Part shown: piece after piece, positions 28,197 to 37,630 of the stretch
Layout of the letters: each line of letters begins with the position of its first letter
How positions within the stretch are numbered: position 1 is the first letter of the stretch
DNA from: Mesobacillus jeotgali
GTDB lineage: Bacteria > Bacillota > Bacilli > Bacillales > Cytobacillaceae
NCBI RefSeq assembly: GCF_014856545.2
Contig: NZ_CP109811.1
Coordinates: forward strand, 676,001 to 740,000
Reading direction: 5' to 3'
DNA length: 64,000 bases
The notes under the pieces: model-generated
What the model saw: the letters and a program-made list of their open reading frames with translations, nothing else
Told to the model about the DNA's origin: nothing
Databases searched by the model: none
Program-made: the position numbers and the translations under genes

Positions 28197-29117
28197 ATGC
28201 AGATTAGAATGGAAAAGAAGAGCACACAGGTTTTTGAGCAAGACGCCGTCCTGGCAGCCATCGAAAGGTCATTGGCCATGATCGAGTTTGATTCCGATGG
28301 AAAAGTGCTCTGGGCGAATGAGAATTTTGCGGAGACAATGGGCTATGTAGTGGAAGAAATGCCAGGACTATTGCATAAACAGTTTTGTACAGCAGAGTTC
28401 GCAGGAAGCAAAACCTATACAGAATTATGGAGAAACCTGCGCAACGGAAAAAGCTTTCAGGAAAAAATACAGCGAGTCACGAAGAGGGGCAAACTCCTCT
28501 GGCTTGAGGCTACCTATACACCGGTTTACGATTCCTTTGGCAGAGTTGCAGGTGTGGTCAAGGTGGCTACTGACATAACTGAGCGTGAATTGACTGCGAC
28601 AAGACTTGCACAGCAGCTTCAGCAAATGTCAGAAGACCTGAGCGAACGGGCGGAAATGGGCATTACAAGAAGTGAAGAAGCAGCCATGGCGGCCAGCAAG
28701 CTTGTTGAGGAGTCAAAAGAAAATTCCGAAATTCTTGTATCGCTCCAATCACAGGCCAAATCGATCGGCAGCATCGTTCAGACTATCCGCGAAATTGCTG
28801 CACAAACCAACCTGCTTGCCCTGAACGCAGCCATTGAAGCCGCAAGAGCCGGGGAACATGGAAGAGGCTTTAATGTCGTTGCAGGCGAAGTCAGGAAGCT
28901 CGCCACACGTGTCCAGCATTCGATCCAGGAAGTCAATGAACACATCGAAGGAATAGCAGGTGAAATCACCAAAATCAACGAAGCCACCCTGCGTTCGCAA
29001 AATGGAATCACCAACAACCAGACACTCAATGAACAAGCGGTAGCTGCCTTCAAAGAAATCGGCAGTGCTGCCCGCGAATTGGACCAGCAGGCAAAGACAT
29101 TCAAGGACATATTGTAA
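28197..29117 (+). CDS. Soluble PAS-domain chemoreceptor
   Basis: 306 residues with no membrane helix. Residues ~18-130 form a PAS domain ([21 protein letters not shown], then the beta strands up to ATDITERE). The rest is a short methyl-accepting signalling domain with the tip [19 protein letters not shown] at about residues 201-221. This PAS-only design suits cytoplasmic sensing of redox or energy state through a bound cofactor such as FAD or heme; the ligand is unknown. GAGGAGA lies 5 bases before the ATG. A terminator follows, then a 52-bp repeat array. Confidence 0.93.
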   Translation: MQIRMEKKSTQVFEQDAVLAAIERSLAMIEFDSDGKVLWANENFAETMGYVVEEMPGLLHKQFCTAEFAGSKTYTELWRNLRNGKSFQEKIQRVTKRGKLLWLEATYTPVYDSFGRVAGVVKVATDITERELTATRLAQQLQQMSEDLSERAEMGITRSEEAAMAASKLVEESKENSEILVSLQSQAKSIGSIVQTIREIAAQTNLLALNAAIEAARAGEHGRGFNVVAGEVRKLATRVQHSIQEVNEHIEGIAGEITKINEATLRSQNGITNNQTLNEQAVAAFKEIGSAARELDQQAKTFKDIL

Positions 29118-29126
29118 AGGAACACG

Positions 29127-29153
29127 GACACCGCCAATAATGGCGGTGTTTCT
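29127..29153 (+). terminator. Terminator of the soluble chemoreceptor gene
   Basis: ACACCGCCA / TGGCGGTGT stem with an ATAA loop followed by TTCTTTG. Confidence 0.8.
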
Positions 29154-29172
29154 TTGTGGTAAAGCAGGAAAC

Positions 29173-29330
29173 AAAAGCGTCTGCATTACCCGAAAAAGAG
29201 TTGAAAGAGGGAAAACGGTAAAAGAAAAGCCTCTGCATTACCCGAAAAAGAGTTGAAAGAGGGAAAACGGTAAAAGAAAAGCCTCTGCATTGCCCGAAAA
29301 AGAGTTGCAAGAGGAAAAACGGTAAAAGCA
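29173..29330. repeat. Tandem intergenic repeat, three 52-bp units
   Basis: CTGCATTACCCG begins at 29181, 29233 and 29285, giving exactly 52-bp steps. Units 1 and 2 differ at one base in over 45; unit 3 has about four changes. Each unit has TTACC near one end and GGTAA near the other as inverted arms around an A/G-rich core. 52 is not a multiple of three, so the frames through it are not coding. The DNA from 29331 to the RNase J start holds no other clear feature. Confidence 0.85.
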
Positions 29331-29590
29331 GAAGCCACTTTCTTACGCCGGCAAACGATTAAATCACATACGACGCAAAACCTAGCTGTTCCCAGCAACT
29401 TTTCTCCTATATTTCTCGTCACATTAGTGCAAGGGGAAGCATTATTTGTTGTAATGCTTAATTTATGGTATATTTTAAGAACTTCAAACCCCTATATTCT
29501 CCATCTAATTTCTTCACTATTCTTTATTAAGAGATATGATTCCCATGGAATTTATAAATACATTTGTACAAAAGAAACAGGAGTTGAACT

Positions 29591-31255
29591 ATGGAAACGA
29601 AATTGAAAAAGGATCTTAAGATTTTCGCTTTGGGCGGTCTTGGTGAGATCGGAAAAAATACGTATGTAATCGAATACAAAAACGAAATGGTGCTGGTGGA
29701 CTGCGGAATCAAGTTTCCGGATAATGAGTTATTTGGGATTGATTATGTGCTTGCGGATTACACCTATTTGAAGCAAAACCAGGACAAGCTGGTCGGGATT
29801 TTCGTCACTCACGGCCATGAAGACCATATTGGCGGTCTGCCGTTTTTGCTGCAGGATGTAAAGGCGCCGATTTATGGAGGCGATTTTGCAGTTGAGCTGA
29901 TTAAGTCCAAGCTACAGGAGCACAAGATTAAGGGTGTGAAATTCCACCAAATCAACAATGATACAGTTGTGGAATTCCAGAATATCAAGGTGCGCTTTTT
30001 CAGGACGACGCACAGTATCGCCGATTCATTCGGCGTTGTGGTGACGACTCCGGAAGGAAATATTGTCCACACTGGTGACTTCAAATTTGACCTGACGCCG
30101 GTTGGCGCGGGCACTGATTTCCAGAAAATCGCTGAAATCAGCAGTGAAGGAGTGCTATGTCTGTTATCTGACAGCACGAACAGTGAGCAGCCAGGTTTTT
30201 CGGTATCTGAAAGACGAGTTGGGGAAGCAATCGAGGATATTTTCCAGACAGTGGATGGCCGCGTCATTTTCGCAACCTTTGCATCAAATATTGACCGGGT
30301 ACAGCAGGTTGTGAAGTCATCCCTTAAGTATAATCGAAAAATAGCTATTGTTGGCCGAAGCATGGAGAAGACGTTTGAGATCGGTCGCAGGCTGGGTTAT
30401 ATCACGGCGCCGGATGAGGCATTCGTCAGCATCAATGAAATTGGGCAGGTTCCAAGCCATCAGCTAACAATCATCTGTACGGGAAGCCAAGGTGAGCCGA
30501 TGGCAGCCCTTGCGCGGATTGCGAATGGTACGCACAGACAAATCTCCGTCATACCTGGAGATACGATTGTCTTTTCATCATCACCGATTCCTGGCAACAC
30601 AATCAGCGTAAACCGCGTGATTGATAAGCTGCACCGAATCGGGGCGGATGTCATCCATCATAAAATCAGTGAGGTCCATACTTCAGGACATGGCAAGCAG
30701 GAAGAGCAGAAGCTGATGATCAAGCTGCTCAATCCTAAGTTTTTCATTCCGATTCATGGTGAATATCGTATGCTGGACCAGCATGTCAAATTAGCTGAGC
30801 AATGCGGAATTCCTCGTGAAAACTCCTTTATTTTAGATAACGGAGATGTCCTGGAACTGTCTGCTGATGGTGGCCAGCTTGGCGGAAAAGTGCCAGCACA
30901 GCCAGTATATGTCGATGGCAGCGGTATTGGGGATATTGGACATATCGTGTTAAAAGACAGAAGAGTGCTCTCCCAGGACGGCCTTGTGATCGTCACCATG
31001 ATGATCGATCGCGAGAAGAAGCAGCTTGTCAACAAGCCGACAGTTGTAACAAGAGGCTTCGTTTACGTCAGGGAATCAGGCGACTTAATGAAAAATGTAG
31101 AAGAACTGATTAAGGATAAAATTGTAACGGAATTGGCTGGAGGCACGAAGGACTGGTCAAGCATCAAGAAGGCGGTCATTGACGTCGTCAACCCATTCCT
31201 ATACAGCCAGACAGGCAGAAGACCAATGATATTGCCGATCATAATGGAAGTCTAA
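29591..31255 (+). CDS. Ribonuclease J (RNase J1-like paralogue)
   Basis: 554 residues. The metallo-beta-lactamase motif THGHEDHIGG (H74, H76, D78, H79) is intact, followed by FFRTTHSIADS, the beta-CASP segment FATFASNIDRVQQV, TSGHGKQEEQKLMI and the C-terminal end RRPMILPIIMEV. It combines 5'-3' exo- and endonuclease action on RNA. All zinc ligands are present, unlike J2-type proteins, so it should be active. In B. subtilis rnjA follows the small gene rpoY (ykzG); no such gene lies here and the N-terminus differs from J1, so this may be an extra copy. A poor CAGGAG-type ribosome site precedes the ATG. Confidence 0.92.
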   Translation: METKLKKDLKIFALGGLGEIGKNTYVIEYKNEMVLVDCGIKFPDNELFGIDYVLADYTYLKQNQDKLVGIFVTHGHEDHIGGLPFLLQDVKAPIYGGDFAVELIKSKLQEHKIKGVKFHQINNDTVVEFQNIKVRFFRTTHSIADSFGVVVTTPEGNIVHTGDFKFDLTPVGAGTDFQKIAEISSEGVLCLLSDSTNSEQPGFSVSERRVGEAIEDIFQTVDGRVIFATFASNIDRVQQVVKSSLKYNRKIAIVGRSMEKTFEIGRRLGYITAPDEAFVSINEIGQVPSHQLTIICTGSQGEPMAALARIANGTHRQISVIPGDTIVFSSSPIPGNTISVNRVIDKLHRIGADVIHHKISEVHTSGHGKQEEQKLMIKLLNPKFFIPIHGEYRMLDQHVKLAEQCGIPRENSFILDNGDVLELSADGGQLGGKVPAQPVYVDGSGIGDIGHIVLKDRRVLSQDGLVIVTMMIDREKKQLVNKPTVVTRGFVYVRESGDLMKNVEELIKDKIVTELAGGTKDWSSIKKAVIDVVNPFLYSQTGRRPMILPIIMEV

Positions 31256-31261
31256 AACGAG

Positions 31262-31288
31262 AACGCTCCTTTATGGGGCGTTTTTTTG
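31262..31288 (+). terminator. Terminator of the RNase J gene
   Basis: AACGCTCC / GGGGCGTT stem with a TTTAT loop followed by seven T residues. Confidence 0.85.
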
Positions 31289-31311
31289 TATCTAATGATT
31301 ATTGTTCAAAC

Positions 31312-31341
31312 AAAAAACCCCGCTGATCAATCAGCGGGGTC
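31312..31341 (-). terminator. Terminator of the LtaS gene
   Basis: ACCCCGCTGAT / ATCAGCGGGGT stem; on the minus strand it is followed by TTTTTT. It lies 9 bases after the LtaS stop. Confidence 0.88.
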
Positions 31342-31349
31342 GCAGTCAT

Positions 31350-33206
31350 TTATTCCTCATCTTTTTCATAAAAACGAAGCAAATCTCCGTAAATAATCTG
31401 GTCTGAGTAGCTCAGTTCGTTCTTGGCATGCTCGATATAAGGTTCACAGCTTGCACCGTCTGTCGGCTCTCCTGTGGCTTTATCGTAGCAGACGCCTTTC
31501 GTGTAGACTACATCTTCGGTAATGAAGCTTCCGTCTCTTAGGACAACAAAGTTATCCTGCTTTTCAGAGAACATGTCTGCACCAAACTGGATATCTTGTT
31601 TTGTATCAATTCCAGCAAGATTCAGCAATGTTGGGCGAAGGTCGATTTGACCAGTTACAGTTGAAATGGTCTTGCCTTCGTGACCCGGAATGTGAATGAT
31701 CATTGGCACACGCTGAAGCTGTGTTGATACAAACGGTGTGATTTCCTTGCCAAGGTACTGCTCCATTGCCTTGTTATGGTTCTCAGAAATACCGTAGTGA
31801 TCACCGTAGATGACGATGATTGAATCCTCGTAAAGTCCCTCAGCCTTTAAATCCTCGATGAAAAGCTTGAATGCTTCATCCGTATAACGGACAGTTGGGA
31901 AGTAACGGTTCAAGGTACCGCTGTTTGAGTCATATTCATCGATGAATTTATCTTCTTCATCCAATTCGAATGGGAAGTGGTTTGTCAGCGTGATGAACTT
32001 CGCAAAGAACGGTTTAGGCATTGCTTTTAAATGTTCAACTGACTGGTCAAAGAACTCGATGTCCTTCATACCCCAGCCAACAGAGTTTTCCTCGTTCACT
32101 ACATAATCCGGCAATGAGTAGAAACGGTCATAGCCGAAGTTGTTGTACATAACGTCACGATTCCAGAAGCTCTTGTTGTTCGCATGAAGCTTCGCAGTGT
32201 AATAAGAGTTTTCCTTCAGCCTTTCAGCAAGTGACATGTACTGATTCCCTGAATGGGTGAAGAATACTGCTCCACGCCCAAGCGGATATAAAGAGTTTTC
32301 CAATAGAAACTCCGAATCAGATGTTTTACCTTGTGCTGTCTGATGGTAAAAGTTATCAAAGTAATAGCTGTCTTTAATGAACTCATTCAGGAATGGCGTG
32401 ATTTCCTGGCCATTCACCTTCTGTCCGATGACAAAATTCTGGGTAGATTCCATTGAAATCACAATGAGGTTCTTGCCCTTTGCCGCGCCGAACATTTCTT
32501 TCGATGGTTCTGTGTATTGAGCGCGAGTGTAGTTCTCGATTTCGGTCAGCTGGTTGCCATCTGCCATGGCTCTTTGTGCAGTTGTCTTTGTTTGCAGGTA
32601 CGCATCATAAATATGGTGATTGTACGTACCGATATTCTTAACAAGAATCTCCCTGTCAAACGTACGAGTCAGCAATTCAGGACGCTCCGACTCAGAAAGC
32701 CCAAGGTTGAAAAAGGCAAGGCCGATCGCACTGAAGTAAAAGGCAGCTGCATAAACGCTTTTATACTTTTTAAAAGAAATCTTTGGTGTTTTAACAAAAG
32801 CCAGGGCTAAAATCAATAATGCATCCGCAAAATAAATGATATCAGTCCAGCCGATCAATTCCCCGACACTGCTCTTTAAATCGCCCATATTGCTTGTCTG
32901 TGTCAAAAGCGGAATCGTGATGAAATCACTGAATTCCTTATAGTAAACAACATTGGCGTAAAGAATAAAGGAAGTGATGAAGCTTGTTGCGACAACGAAG
33001 ATTTTTTGCTTCCTGCCGGCCATGAAGATCCCAAGTCCTAAAGCGAACATAAGGAAGCTCAATGGATTAATGAACAGGATGAATTCCTGCATTTTATTTT
33101 CAATATCTATATCAAAATTGAACTTATAAACGGTGTAGGTTTTAAGCCATAATAGAACAATGGCAATCAAGACGAAACTTACGGACTTGTTCTTATTAGT
33201 CCCCAT
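31350..33206 (-). CDS. ltaS: Lipoteichoic acid synthase family protein (LtaS/YfnI/YqgS type)
   Basis: 618 residues: five N-terminal membrane helices (to ~residue 175), then an extracellular sulfatase-fold domain. The catalytic Thr is T255 in [16 protein letters not shown], the WGMKD segment and IYGDHYGIS supply the rest of the Mn2+ site. It transfers glycerol phosphate from phosphatidylglycerol onto growing lipoteichoic acid or a glycolipid primer. Bacillus has several paralogues (LtaS, YfnI, YqgS, YvgJ); which one this is cannot be settled, so the symbol is family-level. The ATG follows AGGAGGG by 5 bases. Confidence 0.92.
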   Translation of the reverse strand: MGTNKNKSVSFVLIAIVLLWLKTYTVYKFNFDIDIENKMQEFILFINPLSFLMFALGLGIFMAGRKQKIFVVATSFITSFILYANVVYYKEFSDFITIPLLTQTSNMGDLKSSVGELIGWTDIIYFADALLILALAFVKTPKISFKKYKSVYAAAFYFSAIGLAFFNLGLSESERPELLTRTFDREILVKNIGTYNHHIYDAYLQTKTTAQRAMADGNQLTEIENYTRAQYTEPSKEMFGAAKGKNLIVISMESTQNFVIGQKVNGQEITPFLNEFIKDSYYFDNFYHQTAQGKTSDSEFLLENSLYPLGRGAVFFTHSGNQYMSLAERLKENSYYTAKLHANNKSFWNRDVMYNNFGYDRFYSLPDYVVNEENSVGWGMKDIEFFDQSVEHLKAMPKPFFAKFITLTNHFPFELDEEDKFIDEYDSNSGTLNRYFPTVRYTDEAFKLFIEDLKAEGLYEDSIIVIYGDHYGISENHNKAMEQYLGKEITPFVSTQLQRVPMIIHIPGHEGKTISTVTGQIDLRPTLLNLAGIDTKQDIQFGADMFSEKQDNFVVLRDGSFITEDVVYTKGVCYDKATGEPTDGASCEPYIEHAKNELSYSDQIIYGDLLRFYEKDEE

Positions 33207-33519
33207 GCAATCCCTCCTAGGAATCTATTGAAGTTTTCATTTTACCACAGTTGGAAATAGTTTTGTAGCTGTACCGATAATCGCGTAATTTTCCGATATT
33301 TATTAGTACGAATTAAACACCTGAAAAGTTTCTGGTAATTATTCCTATTTTATTTAAATTCAGCGCTTGTCGGGGCTGCCCAAGGCGCTTGCGCTTTTCT
33401 TTGCCTGAGGAAACTTTTTTGCTGGCATGTCAATTAAATGGATAAGGGTAAAAAGGTTGCTGTAGACTTACTCGCTCTTAGATTGTTAAAATGTTCTAGC
33501 AGTTGAATGGAGGCCAGTC
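33207..33519. other. Intergenic region between divergent ltaS and CDF genes
   Basis: 313 bp. It holds a copy of the dispersed CAGCGCTTGTCGGGG element (33360-33404) and must contain both divergent promoters. A TAAAAT on the minus strand near 33240 could be the ltaS -10, but no convincing -35 is seen. Confidence 0.5.
33360..33404. repeat. Copy of a dispersed intergenic repeat (right-end type)
   Basis: TCAGCGCTTGTCGGGGCTG, then CAAGGCGCTTGCGCTTTT. The sequence is nearly the same as the right end of the larger element at 35944-35983 (TCCAGCGCTTGTCGGGGCTG, then GAGGCGCTTGCGCTTTTT). GCGCTTG...CAAGCGC-type arms allow hairpins. Confidence 0.7.
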
Positions 33520-34389
33520 ATGAATGAACAACGTTATTCCAATTTAAAACTAGGTGAACGCGGGGCCATTATAAGTATCCTCGCTTATATAGTTCTCTCT
33601 GTCTTGAAGCTTTCTGTAGGTTATATCAGCGATTCCGAAGCATTAAAGGCTGATGGCCTGAACAATACGACCGATATTCTAGCCTCATTGTCCGTTTTGA
33701 TCGGTCTCAGGCTATCCCAAAAACCTGCGGATGAAGATCATCTTTATGGCCATTGGAAATCGGAAATGGTCGCTTCGATGGTAGCATCTTTTATCATCAT
33801 TGTTGTCGGATTTCAGGTTTTAACCAGCGCCTTCACCTCGTTTTTTGAAGGAGCCGCCGAAGCACCTGATCTTATTGCTGCCTGGACAGGTTTATTTTCG
33901 GCACTCATTATGTATTTCGTGTACCGTTACAACCGAAACCTCGCACGCAAAATAAAAAGCCATTCGGTCATGGCCGCGGCTAAAGATAACCTGTCCGATT
34001 CCTGGGTGAGTATTGGGACTGCCGCAGGCATCATCGGCTCCCAATTTGGCTTGCCCTGGCTCGATCCCGTAACTGCATTCATCGTTGGCGCATTAATTTT
34101 AAAAACAGGCTGGGGCATCTTCCGTGAAGCATCCCATCAGCTGACAGACGGCTTTGATGTTGACCTAATTAAAGAATATAACGATACCATCTGTAATATT
34201 CCTGGTGTCAAAGGAATTAAAGATTTAAAGGCACGAAGCTACGGGAACAATATTGTCGTGGACTGCGTCATCACCGTGAATCCCACCCTCGACATCAGCA
34301 CTGCCCATGATATCTCGACAAGAGTCGAAGATAAGCTCATGGAAGAATATGATATATATGACGTCCATGTACATGTAGAGCCGGATTGA
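33520..34389 (+). CDS. Cation diffusion facilitator (Mn/Zn efflux, CDF family)
   Basis: 289 residues with six helices and a cytoplasmic ferredoxin-like end. Metal-site residues are seen in helix 2 (ALKADGLNNTTDI) and helix 5 (KDNLSDSWVS), with the HLYGHWKSE motif after helix 2 and VDVHVHVEP-type His pair (YDVHVHVEPD) at the end. The N/D pattern ADGLNNTTD resembles the manganese exporters MneP and MneS of B. subtilis. It should export Mn2+ or a similar divalent ion against H+. GGAGG lies 8 bases before the ATG. No metalloregulator lies next to it. Confidence 0.93.
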   Translation: MNEQRYSNLKLGERGAIISILAYIVLSVLKLSVGYISDSEALKADGLNNTTDILASLSVLIGLRLSQKPADEDHLYGHWKSEMVASMVASFIIIVVGFQVLTSAFTSFFEGAAEAPDLIAAWTGLFSALIMYFVYRYNRNLARKIKSHSVMAAAKDNLSDSWVSIGTAAGIIGSQFGLPWLDPVTAFIVGALILKTGWGIFREASHQLTDGFDVDLIKEYNDTICNIPGVKGIKDLKARSYGNNIVVDCVITVNPTLDISTAHDISTRVEDKLMEEYDIYDVHVHVEPD

Positions 34390-34412
34390 TCAAGAAAATG
34401 TTATGACCGACT

Positions 34413-34431
34413 ATAGCATTGTTCATGCTAT
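34413..34431. promoter_or_regulatory. Short inverted repeat before the 63-residue gene
   Basis: ATAGCAT (34413-34419) and ATGCTAT (34425-34431) flank a 5-base loop. No T run follows. It could be an operator or a weak RNA hairpin between the CDF gene and the next gene. Confidence 0.35.
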
Positions 34432-34475
34432 GCTTAGCTGGACAATTAAATTTTGAAGGGTAAAGGTAAAAATAG

Positions 34476-34667
34476 ATGAAGTTTGTAAAATCACAGATGA
34501 AACAGTTAATTAAGGATCATCCAGAACTGCAAACGCGCTTATCCAGTTTGATTAAAGAACATGACCTGGAGAAAAACTTTGCCCTTAAGGCTTTGTATCA
34601 TTCTGAAGTAGCTGAGGGCGGAAAGTATCAACTCGCATACCAAGCACTTGACTTGCCCAAGGGGTAA
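34476..34667 (+). CDS. Small hypothetical protein, 63 residues
   Basis: A soluble, mostly helical, Lys/Leu-rich protein. It begins MKFVKSQMKQLIKDHPELQ and has GGKYQLAYQALDLPKG at the end. AAAGGT is 8 bases before the ATG, and the coding stretch has normal codon use, so it is likely real. No family recognised. It lies between the CDF exporter and a methyltransferase gene on the same strand; the gap of 71 bases downstream has no terminator, so it may be co-transcribed with the methyltransferase. Confidence 0.65.
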   Translation: MKFVKSQMKQLIKDHPELQTRLSSLIKEHDLEKNFALKALYHSEVAEGGKYQLAYQALDLPKG

Positions 34668-34738
34668 GTCATTTTTATTTCGATTTCCACAAGGCACTTT
34701 AATGGAATGGAGAAAAACAACGAAAGGGTTTGTTTACT

Positions 34739-35689
34739 TTGTTATTAACTAACCTTGAGCCTAGCTCTTATATATATAATTATGCTGTACCGGATGAAGA
34801 AAAATCTTTGTGTGACCTGGAAATGCGTTCGTTCTTTGGTTTTGATACAGAGTTAAGCATGCTGGAGAGTACTTTGAAAATCAATCCAAGCCGAAGCCCG
34901 TTTATGAGGGGACGTATGGATGTCATCATTGAAAGTGAGCAATTTGAGGACCTGATTGAGCAAGTGAAGCAGATAGATTTGACTGGCTCTACCTTTAAAG
35001 TGATGTATGTAAGAGTGGCAGGTCCTGAAAAGGTGGATTTTGAAGAAAGGCGCCGAATCGAACGGGAAGTGGGTCTGCAAATTCCTGGAGAGCCGGAGCT
35101 CGTAAATCCAGCTGTACTGTTTGGTATCATGAATGTAAACGGGCGCTGGGTATTTGGTGAATACCACAGCAGTGAAGCGATCTGGCTGAACCATCAGCAA
35201 AAACCGCACAGCTACTCAACTTCCTTAAGCACACGTGTCGCAAGAGCAGTAGCCAATATCGCCGTTCCTGATCCAGCTGGAGTCAAAGCGATCGACCCAT
35301 GCTGCGGCATTGGAACGGTAGTGGTGGAAGCATTGTCGATGGGCATCGACATCGTTGCCAGTGATGTCAACCCGCTCATACTGCCTGGTACAAGGGAGAA
35401 CATCGCACATTTTGGCTATGCAACGGAAGTGACGTTTAAGGACATCCGCAAGGTTACTGGAAGCTATGACGTGGCCATTATTGATATGCCTTACAATCTA
35501 TGCTCGGTCATCACACCCGAAGAGCAGCTCGAGATGCTTCATAGCACATACAAATTCGCTGATAAAGTGGTCATCGTCACGATTGAACCAATCGATTCTA
35601 TCATCGGAGATGCCGGCTTTGAAATTGCTGACCGCTGTGTCGTGAGAAAAGGGGCCTTCGAACGCGAGATCATAGTATGTGAAAAATAG
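34739..35689 (+). CDS. TRM11-like SAM-dependent methyltransferase
   Basis: About 316 residues. The N-terminal half is THUMP/TRM11-like in position (EEKSLCDLEMRSFFG near the start). The catalytic half has the SAM motif AIDPCCGIGTVVVEAL near residue 190, the acid in VASDVNPL, and DMPYN in place of the usual DPPY of N-methyltransferases, which is an unusual change. By family it should methylate an exocyclic amino group of tRNA or DNA. The frame can start with TTG 34730 or TTG 34739; GAAAGGG sits one base from the first and 10 from the second, so 34739 is preferred. A terminator follows. Confidence 0.82.
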   Translation: MLLTNLEPSSYIYNYAVPDEEKSLCDLEMRSFFGFDTELSMLESTLKINPSRSPFMRGRMDVIIESEQFEDLIEQVKQIDLTGSTFKVMYVRVAGPEKVDFEERRRIEREVGLQIPGEPELVNPAVLFGIMNVNGRWVFGEYHSSEAIWLNHQQKPHSYSTSLSTRVARAVANIAVPDPAGVKAIDPCCGIGTVVVEALSMGIDIVASDVNPLILPGTRENIAHFGYATEVTFKDIRKVTGSYDVAIIDMPYNLCSVITPEEQLEMLHSTYKFADKVVIVTIEPIDSIIGDAGFEIADRCVVRKGAFEREIIVCEK

Positions 35690-35698
35690 GATAAATTT

Positions 35699-35732
35699 AA
35701 GGACGATTATGGATGTCATAATCGTCCTTTCT
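35699..35732 (+). terminator. Terminator of the methyltransferase gene
   Basis: AAGGACGATTATG / CATAATCGTCCTT, a perfect 13-bp stem with a GATGT loop, followed by T-rich DNA. Confidence 0.9.
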
Positions 35733-35737
35733 TCTTG

Positions 35738-35983
35738 TCCTCTTAATCCAGCTCCAGCGCCTAGCCCCTCGAGTCGCTTGTCTAGTGTTGCCTCCTAGAA
35801 ACTCCGAAACTTCAACTCCGCCGGCAGAAGCCAAAAGCGCTTCTTTGTCGGAGTCTCTAGTTTCTGCGTTTCTGGACAGTCGGCTATACATTTCGATTTC
35901 GGTCCTGCCAATGAAGTCAAAGAACGACTTCACTGTCAGGCCCTCCAGCGCTTGTCGGGGCTGAACGAGGCGCTTGCGCTTTT
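35738..35983. repeat. Large dispersed intergenic element, about 245 bp
   Basis: The left end CTCTTAATCCAGCTCCAGCG and right end CCAGCGCTTGTCGGGGCTG...GGCGCTTGCGCTTTTT recur, in part, at 15661 and 33360, with a looser relative near 38716. Internally there are several hairpins, such as CAGAAGC..GCTTCTTTG and ACTCCGA..TCGGAGT. It has no open frame with a ribosome site and lies between convergent genes, as non-autonomous miniature elements or REP-type sequences do. Confidence 0.7.
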
Positions 35984-35987
35984 TGTT

Positions 35988-37432
35988 CTATTTAATTGCC
36001 TTGCTGACTCTAAGTTTCTTTCCTTTGATCGTTGCATTCTCCATTGCCTGAATGACAAGGGAGCCTTTTCCGTTCAGGATATCTACATAGGACATTGTAT
36101 CGTGAATCGTAATGATGCCGATATCGTCCGCCGTTACTCCGGGGATTTTCGCGATGGTTCCAACGAAGTCGACGGCGCGAAGCTTCTTCTTTTTGCCGCC
36201 GCTGAAATGAAGCTTCATGATATCCTGGTTGATCCTGGCTGTTTTGTTGTTTTTCACAACACGGCGTCCACTGATTTTTTCATCGAATGCAGCCTGGTTC
36301 CTTGCAACATCCTGCTTGCTCGGGGCTTCTGTTACAGGAATCTCAAAGCCAATGTAACGTTCGATTGCCCTGATGAATTTCCCTTCATAAGGTGTAGCAA
36401 GCGTAATCGCCTTTCCTTTGTTTCCGGCGCGGCCAGTTCGGCCTGTACGGTGCACATAGCCCTCTTTTTCCATAGGAACGTCATAGTTAATGACAAGCGA
36501 AACGTTATCGACGTCAATTCCCCTTGCAGCCACATCGGTCGCCACAAGATAGCGAAAATTTCCCATTTTAAAGCCATCCATCACAGCAAAGCGGTCTTCT
36601 TGTTCCAATCCGCCATGAAGTCTTTCACAAGAATAGTTTGCATTTTCAAGCTGGGCAAACACGGTATCGACGTTTTCCTTCGTCCTGCAAAAAACGATGC
36701 AGCTGTCAGGGTTTTCCACAACCGTAACATCTTTTAGTAGGGAGATCTTGTCCTCTTCTTTCACTTCAATCAACATATGGTCAATTGTATTTGTCGTAAT
36801 ACCGGTAGAAGCGATTTCGATGTTGACGGGATCCTTCATATATTTATGGCAGAGATTTTCAACATCCTTGGGCAATGTCGCAGAAAACACCATCGTAACC
36901 CGATTTGGAGGAAGTTCTTCTATAATGGATTCAACAGCATCAATAAATCCCATGTTAAGCATTTCATCTGCTTCATCGATGATCAGATATTTTACCTGGT
37001 CCAAAACCAGCGTTCCTCTTTCAATATGATCGATGACACGACCGGGTGTACCAACGACGACATGAGTTTTTTGCTTCAGTTCCTCTTTCTGTTTCGAGAA
37101 GGGTTCCTTACCATAAACGCCATGGCCTTGATCCTTTTGAACCGTCCGATATTCGTGATATCTTCACGAACCTGAACAGCCAGTTCCCTGGTTGGAGTCA
37201 GAATCAACGCTTGAGGATTCTTTTCCTCCCAATCAACCATATCGCAAATTGGAATTCCGAATGAAGCCGTCTTCCCGCTTCCAGTCTGGGATTTAACAAC
37301 AAGATCCTGATTTTGCAACGCCATTGGAATCACTTCTGCCTGGACCTCTGTGGGACTTTCATATTTCAGCACACTAAGTGCTCTTTTTATTTCATCGCTT
37401 AAATGATAATCCTCGAAACTTCTTTGGCTCAT
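35988..37432 (-). pseudogene. dbpA: DEAD-box RNA helicase DbpA/YxiN, interrupted by a one-base frameshift
   Basis: Two adjacent minus frames (37076-37432 and 35988-37004) make one helicase of ~481 residues, the length of B. subtilis YxiN. The first holds the Q-motif, Walker A SQTGSGKT and PTREL; the second holds [18 protein letters not shown] and the C-terminal RNA-binding domain that targets 23S rRNA hairpin 92 in DbpA. The join lies at about 37117-37120: GCGTTTATGGT reads A-F-M, while adding one base gives A-V-Y-G and restores the frame straight into [24 protein letters not shown] sequence. The rest is well conserved, so this is either a recent mutation or a sequencing error. Confidence 0.88.
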
Positions 37433-37630
37433 TAAATAACCTCTTTTATTTTTTATTATCCGACTTATATATAGGATTCTCGCAAAGAATCATCATATGC
37501 ATAAACTGAATGGTATTCATTATACTTGAAATAGAGAAATATGCGACCGTAATTTGAAACCGTAAGTAGAAGGGAATCTAAGAAATGCTACTTTGGTCAT
37601 CATGGGTAAAAGATCTCATTGCTTGATATC

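Noticed and set aside
29101..29422. Minus-strand frames over the 52-bp array with repeated LFFYRFPSFNSFSGNA-like peptides
   Set aside because: The 52-bp period shifts frame in each unit and no ribosome site is seen; they arise from the repeat.
35952..36737. 261-residue plus-strand frame antisense to dbpA
   Set aside because: Helicase motifs are clear on the other strand; the plus frame has no family features.
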